Origin: Streptomyces sp. SLBN-118
GTDB lineage: Bacteria; Actinomycetota; Actinomycetes; Streptomycetales; Streptomycetaceae
Reading direction: 5' to 3'
Length of the DNA stretch: 64,000 nt
Assembly (NCBI RefSeq): GCF_006715635.1
Contig: NZ_VFNP01000002.1
Location: 1,178,001-1,242,000 of the forward strand
Shown here: piece by piece, positions 55,724 to 64,000 of the stretch
Layout: each line of letters opens with the position of its first letter
Position numbering within the stretch: position 1 is the stretch's first letter
The notes under the pieces: generated by a model
Told to the model about the DNA's origin: nothing
Database searches by the model: none
What the model saw: only the letters and a program-made list of their open reading frames with translations
Position numbers and translations under genes: made by a program

Positions 55724-56917
55724 ATGGCGATGATGCGGCTCCGGCGCGAGGACCCGCGTGTCGTCGGCTCGTTCAGGCTGCACCGGCGGCTCGGCGCGGG
55801 TGGCATGGGGGTTGTGTACCTCGGGTCCGACCGGCGGGGGCAGCGCGTGGCGCTGAAGGTGATCCGGCCGGACCTCGCGGAGGACCAGGAGTTCAGATCC
55901 CGCTTCGCGCGCGAGGTCTCGGCCGCGCGGCGGATCCGCGGCGGCTGTACGGCACGGCTGGTGGCCGCCGATCTGGAGGCGGAGCGCCCGTGGTTCGCCA
56001 CCCAGTACGTTCCCGGTCCCTCCCTGCACGACAAGGTGGCCGAGGACGGCACGCTCCGGGCCGCCGAGGTGGCCGCGATCGGTGCCGCCCTGTCGGAGGG
56101 CCTGGTCGCGGTGCACGAGGCCGGAGTCGTCCACCGGGATCTGAAGCCGTCGAACATCCTGCTGTCGCCGAAGGGCCCGCGGATCATCGACTTCGGTATC
56201 GCATGGGCGACGGGCGCGAGCACCCTCACGCATGTCGGCACGGCGGTCGGCTCCCCCGGTTTCCTCGCGCCCGAGCAGGTGCGCGGCGCGATGGTCACCC
56301 CGGCGACGGACGTCTTCGCCCTCGGCGCCACGCTCGCGTATGCGGCGACCGCCGACTCACCCTTCGGACACGGCAGTTCGGAGGTCATGCTGTACCGGGT
56401 GGTGCACGAGGAACCGCAGCTGTACGGGGTTCCGGACGCGCTTGCCCCGCTCGTACGGGCCTGCCTGGCGAAGGACCCCGAGCAGCGGCCCAGCACACTG
56501 CAGCTGTCGATGCGGCTCAAGGAGATCGCGGCCAGGGAGGCCCAGGGGCTGTCTGAGGCCCGTCCGCCCGCCCAGCGCGAGCGGATCGAACAGGACAGGC
56601 CGACCTCGCGCTATCCGGAACGTACGGAGCGCGTGGAGCGTCCCGACCGGGCGCAGCGGACAGAACGCATCGAGCGGCGTACGGCGGGCTCGTCCATGCC
56701 GCGCTCCGCGCAGCCGCCGCGCACCGGCGGCACGCGCCCTCAGCCTCCCCGCAACACCTCCCGTACGAACGGGCGGCAGGGCACCAAGCCCGGCGTGCGC
56801 CCGACGTCCCCCGGGCGGCGGCCCGCCAATCCGCGGCTGCTGCGCCAGCGCATCATCGTCTTCGTCGTGGTGACGCTGATCGTGGCGCTCGGAATCGCCG
56901 CGGCCCAGCAGCTGTAG
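55724..56917 (+). CDS. Membrane-anchored Ser/Thr protein kinase (Hanks type)
   Basis: 397 aa; GGGGAC just before the ATG. The kinase domain (about 16-270) has Gly-loop GAGGMGVVYLG, catalytic lysine K45 (VALKVI), VVHRDLKPSN with D139 and DFG at 156-158, so it looks active. The C-terminal half of the cytoplasmic part is a long Arg/Glu/Pro-rich disordered linker (about 280-370). One transmembrane helix (IIVFVVVTLIVALGIAAAQQ) ends the protein with almost nothing outside. There is no PASTA or other sensor domain, so the signal must come from inside or through the membrane. Substrates unknown. Confidence 0.95.
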   Translation: MAMMRLRREDPRVVGSFRLHRRLGAGGMGVVYLGSDRRGQRVALKVIRPDLAEDQEFRSRFAREVSAARRIRGGCTARLVAADLEAERPWFATQYVPGPSLHDKVAEDGTLRAAEVAAIGAALSEGLVAVHEAGVVHRDLKPSNILLSPKGPRIIDFGIAWATGASTLTHVGTAVGSPGFLAPEQVRGAMVTPATDVFALGATLAYAATADSPFGHGSSEVMLYRVVHEEPQLYGVPDALAPLVRACLAKDPEQRPSTLQLSMRLKEIAAREAQGLSEARPPAQRERIEQDRPTSRYPERTERVERPDRAQRTERIERRTAGSSMPRSAQPPRTGGTRPQPPRNTSRTNGRQGTKPGVRPTSPGRRPANPRLLRQRIIVFVVVTLIVALGIAAAQQL

Positions 56918-56958
56918 ACGGCGAGGGTTCAGGCAGCTGCTGTTCGGGCGGCCGCAGC

Positions 56959-57777
56959 TCAGGCGCCGGGGCGGCCCGTCGCGACCGCGTAGAAGGCGAC
57001 CGCGGCGGCCGCACCCACGTTGAGCGAGTCCACCCCGTGCGCCATCGGGATCCGCACCCACTCGTCGGCGGCGACCAGCGCCTGCGTCGACAGCCCGTCG
57101 CCCTCCGCGCCGAGCATCAGCGCGACGCGCTCCAGCCGGTGCGGGGCCGCCTCGTCGATGGAGGATGCCTTCTCGTCGGGGGTGAGGGCGAGAAGTCTGA
57201 AGCCCGCTTCCCGTACGGACTCCAGGCCCCTGGGCCAGGAGTCGAGACGCGCGTAAGGGACGGAGAAGACCGCGCCCATCGACACCTTCACGGAGCGGCG
57301 GTAGAGCGGGTCCGCGCAGTCCGGCGAGAGCAGCACCGCGTCCATACCGAGGGCGGCTGCGCTGCGGAAGATCGCGCCGATATTGGTGTGGTCGTTGACC
57401 GACTCCATGACCACGACCCGGCGGGCGGTCAGCAGCAGTTCGTCGGCTGTCGGCAAGGGCTTGCGCTGCATGGAGGCGAGCGCGCCGCGGTGCACGTGGT
57501 AGCCGGTGACCCGTTCGGCCAGCTCGGGGCTCACCGCGTACACGGGTGCCGGGAGCTCGTCGATGACGTCCCGCATGACGTCGACCCACTTGGCAGAGAG
57601 CAGCATCGACCGCATCTCGTAGCCGGCGTCCTTGGCCCGCCGGATGACCTTCTCGCCCTCGGCGATGAACAAGCCCTCCGCGGGTTCGCGCTTGCGCCGC
57701 AGCTCGACGTCGGTCAGGCCCGTGTAGTCGCGCAGGCGCGGGTCATCGGGGTCCTCGACAGTGATGAGATCAGCCAC
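56959..57777 (-). CDS. SpoU/TrmH-family RNA 2'-O-methyltransferase
   Basis: 272 aa. An N-terminal substrate-binding region (EGLFIAEGEKVIRRAKDAGY) is followed by the SPOUT domain with motif 1 NDHTNIGAIFRSAAALG, motif 2 ALMLGAEGDGLS and motif 3 IPMAHGVDSLNVGAAAA. It methylates a ribose in tRNA or rRNA. The target cannot be told from sequence. Convergent with the kinase gene and 81 bp upstream-side of cobA. Confidence 0.93.
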   Translation of the reverse strand: MADLITVEDPDDPRLRDYTGLTDVELRRKREPAEGLFIAEGEKVIRRAKDAGYEMRSMLLSAKWVDVMRDVIDELPAPVYAVSPELAERVTGYHVHRGALASMQRKPLPTADELLLTARRVVVMESVNDHTNIGAIFRSAAALGMDAVLLSPDCADPLYRRSVKVSMGAVFSVPYARLDSWPRGLESVREAGFRLLALTPDEKASSIDEAAPHRLERVALMLGAEGDGLSTQALVAADEWVRIPMAHGVDSLNVGAAAAVAFYAVATGRPGA

Positions 57778-57858
57778 AGGGTGATACTGCCCTCTTCAGG
57801 TTGTGGTGCCAACGGCTGGGCGCAGGTCTGTTACTGGCGGTTACGCGGCGCGGGACGC

Positions 57859-59121
57859 CTATGCCGTCCACGGGCCGACGGTGACGACATCGCCGATGAC
57901 GATGACCGCAGGCGGGCGTACGTCCTCGGCCCGGACCCGCTCCGCGACGGTCGCCAGGGTCGCGTCGACGCGGCGCTGGGAAGCGGTCGTCCCCTCCTGG
58001 ACCAGGGCCACAGGGGTGTCGGGGGTCTTTCCGTGCGCGAGGAGGGTCTGCGCGATCGCGCCGATCTTGTCCACGCCCATCAGGACGACGAGCGTCCCGC
58101 GGAGCTTGGCGAGCGACTCCCAGTCGACCAGCGAACGGTCGTCATCGGGTGCGACATGGCCGCTGACCACCGTGAACTCGTGCGCCACTCCACGATGCGT
58201 CACCGGGATGCCGACGGCTCCGGGGACGCTGATGGAGCTGGAGATGCCGGGGACGACGGTGCACGGGACACCCGCCGCGGCAAGGGCTTCGGCCTCCTCC
58301 ATGCCCCGGCCGAAGACGAAGGGGTCGCCGCCCTTGAGACGCACGACCGCCTTGCCCGCCCTCGCGTGCTCGATCAGGGCGTTGTTGATGGCCTCCTGGG
58401 CCATGTAGCGGCCGTACGGGATCTTCGCGGCGTCGATCACCTCGACGTGGGGCGGGAGTTCGTCCAGAAGGTCCCGGGGGCCGAGGCGGTCCGCGATGAC
58501 GACATCTGCCTCGGCGAGGAGTCGGCGGCCGCGGACGGTGATCAGGTCCGGGTCGCCCGGACCGCCGCCGACGAGGGCTACGCCGGGGGTACGGGTGCGG
58601 TGGTGGGGCGCCGCGAGGGAGCCGTCGCGCAGGCCCTCGACGATCGCGTCGCGCACGGCTGCCGAACGGCGCGGGTCGCGTCCCGTCAGCACGGCGACGG
58701 TCACGCCCTCGGACCGGCCGGTGGCCGGGGTCCAGGCGGTGGCGGCACCGGCGTCGTCGGAGCGTACGCACCAGGTGCGGGTGCGCTCGGCCTCGGCCGA
58801 CGCGCGTTCGTTCGCTCCGGCGTCGGAGGTCGCGATGAGGGCGTACCAGGCGTCGGCAAGGTCGCCCTCGGCGTACGGGCGCCGCTCCCAGCCGATCTCG
58901 CCCGCCGCGGCCATCGCCTCGACGGAGGGCGTTGCCTCCGGGGAGACGAGGACGATGTCGGCGCCGGCCGCGATGAGCGCGGGCAGCCGGCGCTGGGCGA
59001 CCTGGCCACCGCCGAGGACGACGACGCGGCGCCCGGTGAGGCGGAGTCCGACGGGGTAGGCGGGGTGCTCGGCCTGCTCAGCGGACTCAGCGGGCTCAGC
59101 GGGCTCTGCGTTCTCGGCCAT
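57859..59121 (-). CDS. cobA: Uroporphyrinogen-III C-methyltransferase fused to precorrin-2 dehydrogenase-like domain
   Basis: 420 aa. An Ala/Glu-rich N-terminal tail leads to a Rossmann domain (about 28-165, VVVLGGGQVAQRR) like the CysG/Met8 precorrin-2 dehydrogenase. The SUMT domain (about 170-420) has VGGGPGDPDLITVRG, DRLGPRDLLDEL, GGDPFVFGRG and VVPGISSSISVPG. It makes precorrin-2 (and likely sirohydrochlorin), the branch point to vitamin B12 and siroheme. Its position beside BluB-CobT and CobL fits cobalamin synthesis. Confidence 0.93.
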   Translation of the reverse strand: MAENAEPAEPAESAEQAEHPAYPVGLRLTGRRVVVLGGGQVAQRRLPALIAAGADIVLVSPEATPSVEAMAAAGEIGWERRPYAEGDLADAWYALIATSDAGANERASAEAERTRTWCVRSDDAGAATAWTPATGRSEGVTVAVLTGRDPRRSAAVRDAIVEGLRDGSLAAPHHRTRTPGVALVGGGPGDPDLITVRGRRLLAEADVVIADRLGPRDLLDELPPHVEVIDAAKIPYGRYMAQEAINNALIEHARAGKAVVRLKGGDPFVFGRGMEEAEALAAAGVPCTVVPGISSSISVPGAVGIPVTHRGVAHEFTVVSGHVAPDDDRSLVDWESLAKLRGTLVVLMGVDKIGAIAQTLLAHGKTPDTPVALVQEGTTASQRRVDATLATVAERVRAEDVRPPAVIVIGDVVTVGPWTA

Positions 59122-59447
59122 GGCGGTCGTGGCTCCTCGTGCGGGGCGGTGCGTGTACGGGACCGCTGCGGCAGTGAAGCGGCTGGTGGGGCGGGGTGGG
59201 GACCCTGGCGAATACCTTAAGGGGGCGGGGGGTTTCTGACCTGCGCCACCCTCCTCCTACGGCCTGGCAGCGGTAGGAGGTACCCCCAGCCCGAAAACTG
59301 GGGCGGGACGCCCGCATGGCCCCTGCGGCGCTCGCGCGGCGGACACCGGAGGCGCCGACCAAGGGGCCCGAAACGGGCGGGCGGTGGAGCAACCGGACCG
59401 CCGAAGGCGGGCCCACCCACCACCTGGCGAGCCGGCGTCACCGCGGG
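59122..59447. other. Intergenic region with hairpin repeat
   Basis: 326 bp between cobT and cobA. It holds the repeat at 59253-59288. I looked for a cobalamin riboswitch (GCCACTG and P3 boxes on the minus strand) and found none. Confidence 0.5.
59253..59288. repeat. Short interspersed hairpin repeat, copy 5
   Basis: CCTCCTACGGCCTGGCAG centre then CGGTAGGAGGTACCCCCA. The complement matches the copy at 37879-37911 in almost all positions. Confidence 0.7.
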
Positions 59448-62400
59448 CTACTTCTCGGTGACGCCCGCCGAGTCGAACGTGGCCACCTCGTGCATCGCCC
59501 GCGCAGCGCTCTGCACCACCGGCAGCGCCAGCAGCGCCCCCGTGCCCTCCCCCAGCCTCAGGTCCAGGTCGACCAGCGGCCGCAGGCCCAGCTTGTTGAG
59601 TGCCGCCACGTGGCCCGGCTCCGCGCTGCGGTGGCCCGCGATGCACGCCGCCAGGGCCTCGGGCGCGATCGCGCGGGCGACCAGCGCGGCCGCGCCCGCC
59701 GAGACACCGTCCAGCACCACCGGCGTACGCAGCGACGCGCCGCCGAGGATGAAGCCGACCAGTGCGGCGTGTTCCAGGCCGCCGACCGCCGACAGGACGC
59801 CGATCGGGTCGGCCGGGTCGGGCGCGTGGAGTTCGAGCGCGCGGCGCACCACGTCGACCTTGCGCGCGTGCATCTCGTCGTTGATGCCCGTACCGCGGCC
59901 GGTGATCTCGCTCGGGTCGATGCCCGTGTAGACGGCGATGAGCGCGGCCGAGACCGTCGTGTTCGCGATGCCCATCTCACCGGTGAGCAGCGCCTTGTTG
60001 CCCGCCGCGACCAGATCCCGCGCCGTCTCGATGCCGACCTCGACTGCGGAGAGGACGTCCTCGCGGCTCAGCGCGGGCCCGGTCGTGAAGTCGGCCGTGC
60101 CGGGCCGGACCTTGCGCGGCAGCAGTCCCGGGGTGGCGGGCAGATCCCCGGCCACGCCGACGTCGATGACGCAGACTTCCGCGCCCACCTGGTTGGCGAA
60201 GGCGTTGCAGACCGCGCCACCGCCGAGGAAGTTGGCGACCATCTGGGCCGTGACCTCCTGCGGCCAGGCGGTGACGCCCTGCGCGTGCACCCCGTGGTCG
60301 CCCGCGAAGATCGCGACAGCCGCGGGCTCCGGGATCGGCGGCGGGCACATCCGCGACAGTCCGCTCAGCTGCGCGGAGATGATCTCCAGCATCCCGAGCG
60401 CGCCCGCGGGCTTGGTCATCCGCTTCTGCCGCTCCCACGCCTCGCCGAGCGCCTTCGCGTCGAGCGGGCGGATGTTGGAGACAGTCTCCTGAAGGAGGTC
60501 GTGGGGCTCCTCGCCGGGCAGGGCGCGACGCCCGTACGTCTCCTCATGGACGACCCACGACAGCGGGCGGCGCTTGGACCAGCCCGCCTGCATCAGTTCG
60601 GGCTCCTCGGGGAATTCGTCGACGTAACCGACGCACAGGTACGCAACGACCTCGAGGTGCTCCGGCAGCCCCAGCGCGCGCACCATCTCGCGCTCGTCGA
60701 AGAAACTGACCCAGCCGACGCCGAGGCCTTCCGCGCGGGCGGCGAGCCACAGGTTCTCGACGGCGAGGGCGGAGGAGTACGGGGCCATCTGCGGCTGGGT
60801 GTGACGACCCAGCGTGTGGCGGCCGCCGCGCGTCGGGTCGGCGGTGACCACGATGTTGACAGGCGTGTCGAGGATCGCCTCGATCTTCAGTTCCTTGAAC
60901 TGCTTGGCTCTGCCCTTCGGAAGCGACTTCGCGTACGCCTCGCGCTGCCGCTGGGCGAGTTCGTGCATGGTCCGCCGGGTCTCGGCGGAGCGGATGACAA
61001 CGAAGTCCCAGGGCTGGGAGTGGCCGACGCTGGGCGCCGTGTGGGCGGCTTCCAGGACGCGCAGCAGCACTTCGTGCGGGATGGGGTCGCTGCGGAAGCC
61101 GTTCCGGATGTCCCGGCGTTCGCGCATGACGCGAAGGACGGCCTCGCGCTCGGCGTCGTCGTAGCCGGGCGCGGCCGCGCGGCCGGCGGCAACCGGCTCG
61201 GGCACGGGGACGGGCTCCGGCTCCGGCTCGGGCACGGGTGCGGGCTCTTCGGCCACGACGACCTCCTCGGCAGCCGCGCTCGGCCCGGCCACGGCGGCAG
61301 ACTCGGCGACAGGTACGGCGGCGGGCTCGGAAACCGCTTCGGGAACCGCCTCGTCGAGCAGTTCCGGGGAGCCGTCGCGCGGCGCGGGTACGAGGATCGG
61401 CCCCGCCTGAGCACCCGGCTCCGGCTCCGGCCCCGGCTGCGGCGCCGGCACCGGCTGCGGCTCCGCCTCCGGCTCGGTGATCACTGCGGCGACCTCTGCC
61501 TCCGCCACGGGCTCGGGCACCGGTTCGGGCTCGGCCTGCACCACCGCGGGAACCGGCGTCGGCGCGAGGTGCGGAGTGGTGGGCAGCGACCCGTCGACCC
61601 GGACGAACTGTCCGGACGACGGCTGCTCGGGCTCGGGCTCCGCCTCCGCGTGCGCCTGCGGCTCGGGCTCGGAAGCGACGGTGGGAGCCTCGGCGACAAC
61701 GGGAGGGACCGCCGTGACAGGAGCGGACTCCGGGACGACGGGTACTGCCGGTGCCGGAGGAGGCGTGTGGAACTGCGGGGGCTGAGGATCCCAAGGAGTC
61801 CCGCCCTGCGGCGGAATCTCGCCGAGCTGCGGTCCGGGCAGCACGGCAGCCGCCCCCTCGTGCGGGGTGTCGAGGTACTCCGGTCCCGCCGTGGGCGGGC
61901 CGGGGTTGGCCACCGCCATGACGGGCGGGCGCGCGCCCGCCGGACCGCGGTCGGCGAGCGAGCGCACCACTCCGCCCGAGGTGTCGGGCAGCGGCGGACC
62001 CATGTGCAGCGGACGTCGCGCGGGCGGCGGAGTCGGGGTGGCCGATGTGGGCGGAATGCGTACGCCATTGAGGTCGACGGAACCGGAATCCCGGCCCCCG
62101 GCCTCGTGCGCGCCGGACTCGTGCGTGTCGAAGACGGGCGGGGCGGGTGTCACCGCCTCGGCCACCGCCTCGGCGACCGGCGCCTGTTCGGCGACAGGCT
62201 CGGATACGGGCCGCTCTTCCTGGAACTCGGGCACAACCGGCGCGGGCGCGGCGAACTCGGCTGCCGCGTACTCCGGCGCCGCGAACTCCGGTCCAGCAGG
62301 CTTCTGCACCGCCACGGACGCCTCCGCATGAGCCTCGGACACAAAGGACTCGGCCCCATGGTGCTCGGAAACAAAATGCTCGGGAGCGGAGGTCTGAGAG

Positions 62401-62819
62401 ATCCGAGAGATCTGGTCCGTCGGCGCGGGCGGCGGCACGGCCACCGGGGCCTGCCCCACGGACCCCACGGCCCCCACGGACCCCATGGATCCCAGGGACC
62501 CGTGAGCGGCCGGCCCCTGGGCCACCGGGCCCTGCTGCCCGGAAAGGGCGGACTGCCCCGACTGGACAGGCTGGACGGACTGGACCGACGACACGGACTG
62601 CATCGCCTGGACAGGCTGCGCCGGCTGCACGGACTGCATCGGCTGCGGATCGCTCCACGCCCCCTGCGCGCCCGGCATCAGCAGCAGATCGTCCTCTTCG
62701 GAACCGTTCCCGGAGGGGTCGAGGTAGGTGTACGCGCCAGGAGCGGGGATGCCCGGCTGCTCCACCATGCCTGCGTTCTCCGGCAGCCCCTCGCCCGGGA
62801 TCTGACCGGTGTCAGTCAT
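59448..62819 (-). CDS. cobT: BluB-CobT fusion with long disordered N-terminus (lower-ligand synthesis and activation of cobalamin)
   Basis: 1123 aa. Residues 1 to about 550 are a low-complexity tail rich in Pro, Ala, Gln, Val and Glu. A nitroreductase-fold BluB domain (about 553-770) carries RERRDIRNGFRSDPIPHEVL and APSVGHSQPWDFVVIRS, which make 5,6-dimethylbenzimidazole from FMN. CobT (about 773-1123) has GIANTTVSAALIA, GRGTGINDEMHARKV and the active-site Glu near 1091 (RLGEGTGALLALP), which activates that base to alpha-ribazole phosphate. Successive steps of the lower-ligand pathway are thus in one chain. The tail's role is unknown. Confidence 0.93.
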   Translation of the reverse strand: MTDTGQIPGEGLPENAGMVEQPGIPAPGAYTYLDPSGNGSEEDDLLLMPGAQGAWSDPQPMQSVQPAQPVQAMQSVSSVQSVQPVQSGQSALSGQQGPVAQGPAAHGSLGSMGSVGAVGSVGQAPVAVPPPAPTDQISRISQTSAPEHFVSEHHGAESFVSEAHAEASVAVQKPAGPEFAAPEYAAAEFAAPAPVVPEFQEERPVSEPVAEQAPVAEAVAEAVTPAPPVFDTHESGAHEAGGRDSGSVDLNGVRIPPTSATPTPPPARRPLHMGPPLPDTSGGVVRSLADRGPAGARPPVMAVANPGPPTAGPEYLDTPHEGAAAVLPGPQLGEIPPQGGTPWDPQPPQFHTPPPAPAVPVVPESAPVTAVPPVVAEAPTVASEPEPQAHAEAEPEPEQPSSGQFVRVDGSLPTTPHLAPTPVPAVVQAEPEPVPEPVAEAEVAAVITEPEAEPQPVPAPQPGPEPEPGAQAGPILVPAPRDGSPELLDEAVPEAVSEPAAVPVAESAAVAGPSAAAEEVVVAEEPAPVPEPEPEPVPVPEPVAAGRAAAPGYDDAEREAVLRVMRERRDIRNGFRSDPIPHEVLLRVLEAAHTAPSVGHSQPWDFVVIRSAETRRTMHELAQRQREAYAKSLPKGRAKQFKELKIEAILDTPVNIVVTADPTRGGRHTLGRHTQPQMAPYSSALAVENLWLAARAEGLGVGWVSFFDEREMVRALGLPEHLEVVAYLCVGYVDEFPEEPELMQAGWSKRRPLSWVVHEETYGRRALPGEEPHDLLQETVSNIRPLDAKALGEAWERQKRMTKPAGALGMLEIISAQLSGLSRMCPPPIPEPAAVAIFAGDHGVHAQGVTAWPQEVTAQMVANFLGGGAVCNAFANQVGAEVCVIDVGVAGDLPATPGLLPRKVRPGTADFTTGPALSREDVLSAVEVGIETARDLVAAGNKALLTGEMGIANTTVSAALIAVYTGIDPSEITGRGTGINDEMHARKVDVVRRALELHAPDPADPIGVLSAVGGLEHAALVGFILGGASLRTPVVLDGVSAGAAALVARAIAPEALAACIAGHRSAEPGHVAALNKLGLRPLVDLDLRLGEGTGALLALPVVQSAARAMHEVATFDSAGVTEK

Positions 62820-63152
62820 GCGTACCCCTCGCCCATCGCTTGTGTTCCTTCGCCCGTCGCCCGGGACGCCCATCACGGCACACCTGACGCCCGTCAACAA
62901 GAACGAGCGTGTGCGCCGTGCGGCACGATGCCCCCACGGTCTCCAAGCATTCTCGCGGCCGTTCGGCGCCGGGGCCATGAGATCGGCCACGGCCCGTTGT
63001 GGGCTGCGCCACGTTGCGCTTCCCCCGGTTCTGACGTACCACATAACGGAACCAAAGCGGCCCCATTTTCCGGACATTGACGAACGAACCGACGAACGTC
63101 CGGGTGCGGTACGACGATCGGCCAGCCTACCGCGCGCCGTCCGGCAGGACGG
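62820..63152. other. Intergenic region between cobL and cobT, nothing recognised
   Basis: 333 bp. No ribosome site plus credible frame, no riboswitch consensus and no long hairpin seen. It presumably holds the cobT promoter. Confidence 0.4.
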
Positions 63153-64000
63153 TCATGGGGCGCTCTCCACCCGGCTGCCGGAGAGCAGGAAGACGACGGA
63201 ACGCTCCCGCTCCGCCCACGCCGCCGTGTCCATGTCGACGCACTGAAGCAGCGCGCACTCCACCTCGTAGCCGCCGGCCGCGAGGGCCGCGCCGATCGCC
63301 TCCGCATCGTCGCGGGTCGAGGCATGCGTGACGATGCGCTGCGGCCGCCGGTCGGCGCACGCGGTCACCACCGGTACTCCCCCGCCCCCGATCCGTACGA
63401 CATCGGGCTCCGGCAGTCGCTCCAGTACATGTGGCGCGCGCCCCTGGACGACCTGGAGCTGGGCGCCCGCGTGCCGGGCCGTGGCTGCAGTGCGGGCGCA
63501 GGCGTCCGCGTCCGCGTCGACGGCGATGACCGCGGCGCCGAATCGGGCCGCCTCCGCCGCGAGCGCCCCGCTGCCCGAGCCGATGTCCCAGACGAGATCG
63601 CCGATGCGCGGCCCGAGCCTGGCCAGCTGGGCGGCGCGCAGCTGCACGGACTCCCCCTCACCCGGAGCCTGCCCGTGCGGCTGTCCGTACGCGTCCGCGG
63701 GCAGCGCCCAGCCCCGTACCGCCGGCGGGTAGCCGGGTTCGCGGCCCGCGATCCAGCCTCCGCCCTGGACGGCCGCGGTCCCCGCTCCGCCGATGACGAT
63801 CACGACATTGGGGTCGCGCCAGGAGTGGTCGGCGGCCTTTTCGGAGGTGAGGACCGTGACCTGCTCGCGGTCGCTGCCCAGTTCCTCGCAGATGACGAAG
63901 GTGCGGTGCACCCCTTCGAGCAGCAGGGCGAGCTCGGCGGGCCCGGCGCCCGGGGAGGTGAGGACGGCGACCTTGGGGTGCGCCCGGCAGACGTTGACGG
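63153..64000 (-). CDS. cobL: Precorrin-6Y C5,15-methyltransferase (CobL type), 5' end cut by window edge
   Basis: The last 282 codons are visible and remain open to the right edge, starting NVCRAHPKVAVLTSPGAGPA. The N-terminal part seen belongs to the CbiE-type tetrapyrrole methylase domain (HRTFVICEELGSDREQVTVL, RDPNVVIVIGG). The C-terminal domain is the CbiT-type class I methyltransferase with SAM motif VWDIGSGSGALAAEA and AVDADADAC. The fused enzyme methylates precorrin-6Y at C5 and C15 and decarboxylates it. Next gene downstream is BluB-CobT, so cobalamin synthesis genes continue beyond the window. Confidence 0.9.
   Translation of the reverse strand, partial: VNVCRAHPKVAVLTSPGAGPAELALLLEGVHRTFVICEELGSDREQVTVLTSEKAADHSWRDPNVVIVIGGAGTAAVQGGGWIAGREPGYPPAVRGWALPADAYGQPHGQAPGEGESVQLRAAQLARLGPRIGDLVWDIGSGSGALAAEAARFGAAVIAVDADADACARTAATARHAGAQLQVVQGRAPHVLERLPEPDVVRIGGGGVPVVTACADRRPQRIVTHASTRDDAEAIGAALAAGGYEVECALLQCVDMDTAAWAERERSVVFLLSGSRVESAP

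Noticed and set aside
59122..59447. Cobalamin riboswitch upstream of cobA
   Set aside because: Neither the GCCACTG loop nor the conserved P3/P6 boxes could be found on the minus strand. The only strong structure is the hairpin repeat.
59316..63080. 1254-codon plus-strand open frame antisense to BluB-CobT
   Set aside because: Arg/Gly/Leu-rich mirror of the repetitive minus-strand gene; no recognisable domain and no ribosome site.
62820..63152. Cobalamin riboswitch upstream of BluB-CobT
   Set aside because: No riboswitch consensus boxes seen in 333 bp.

Overview
The window is a high-GC actinobacterial chromosome segment, almost certainly from a Streptomyces. The evidence is the sporulation protein SsgB, frequent GTG starts, dense ATGA/GTGA/TGATG translational coupling, a phosphatidylinositol-mannoside operon, a RelA with an RxKD motif, and a DasR-type operator upstream of a chitinase. 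From memory, the gene order matches the core region of Streptomyces coelicolor around relA/secDF through ssgB. Most of the window is therefore vegetative housekeeping DNA with small accessory insertions.

1-7.4 kb: ruvX (cut by the left edge), alaS, two small membrane-associated proteins and rpsD, all on the minus strand. A 57-bp divergent gap carrying an iron-repressor box leads to a plus-strand DUF2470 protein. rarA and a VKOR-family membrane protein follow on the minus strand. 7.4-11.2 kb: a compact plus-strand cassette of ABC ATPase, ABC permease, histidine kinase and NarL-type response regulator, preceded by an inverted repeat and closed by a nested palindromic element of about 147 bp. 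11.2-15.6 kb: MBL hydrolase and hisS (minus), then a membrane-anchored cyclophilin and a DUF349 protein (plus).

15.6-30.8 kb: a long minus-strand run read right to left. It holds pgsA, an acyltransferase and pimA (PI/PIM synthesis), a LemA-like protein, pdxS-pdxT (pyridoxal phosphate), yebC, ruvC-ruvA-ruvB (Holliday-junction processing), yajC-secD-secF (protein export), apt and relA ((p)ppGpp). 31-42.4 kb: a plus-strand EF-G paralogue with degenerate GTPase motifs and an unknown membrane protein. Then come HIT hydrolase, thrS, an unknown 406-aa protein coupled to a DUF4365 protein (minus), a DEDDh exonuclease (plus) and a secreted GH18 chitinase (minus).

42.4-52.8 kb: two identical tRNA-Val(CAC) genes flank an SRPBCC protein and a large polytopic membrane protein. 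Next are a TIGR02611 membrane protein, ssgB, a CGNR zinc-finger regulator, a 50-aa membrane protein, a DsbA-like protein, a double GNAT protein, pabC-pabB, and a five-tRNA cluster (Gly, Cys, 3x Val-GAC). 52.8-64 kb: a TFIIB-type zinc protein, a phosphotransferase, about 0.7 kb of GC-rich non-coding DNA, two small proteins, a Ser/Thr kinase and a SpoU methylase. The last part is cobalamin/siroheme genes: cobA, a BluB-CobT fusion with a 550-residue disordered N-terminus, and cobL cut by the right edge.

Five copies of a short hairpin repeat family are scattered through the window, two of them inside coding sequence (relA and the DUF4365 gene). I saw no CRISPR array, integrase, transposase or secondary-metabolite cluster.
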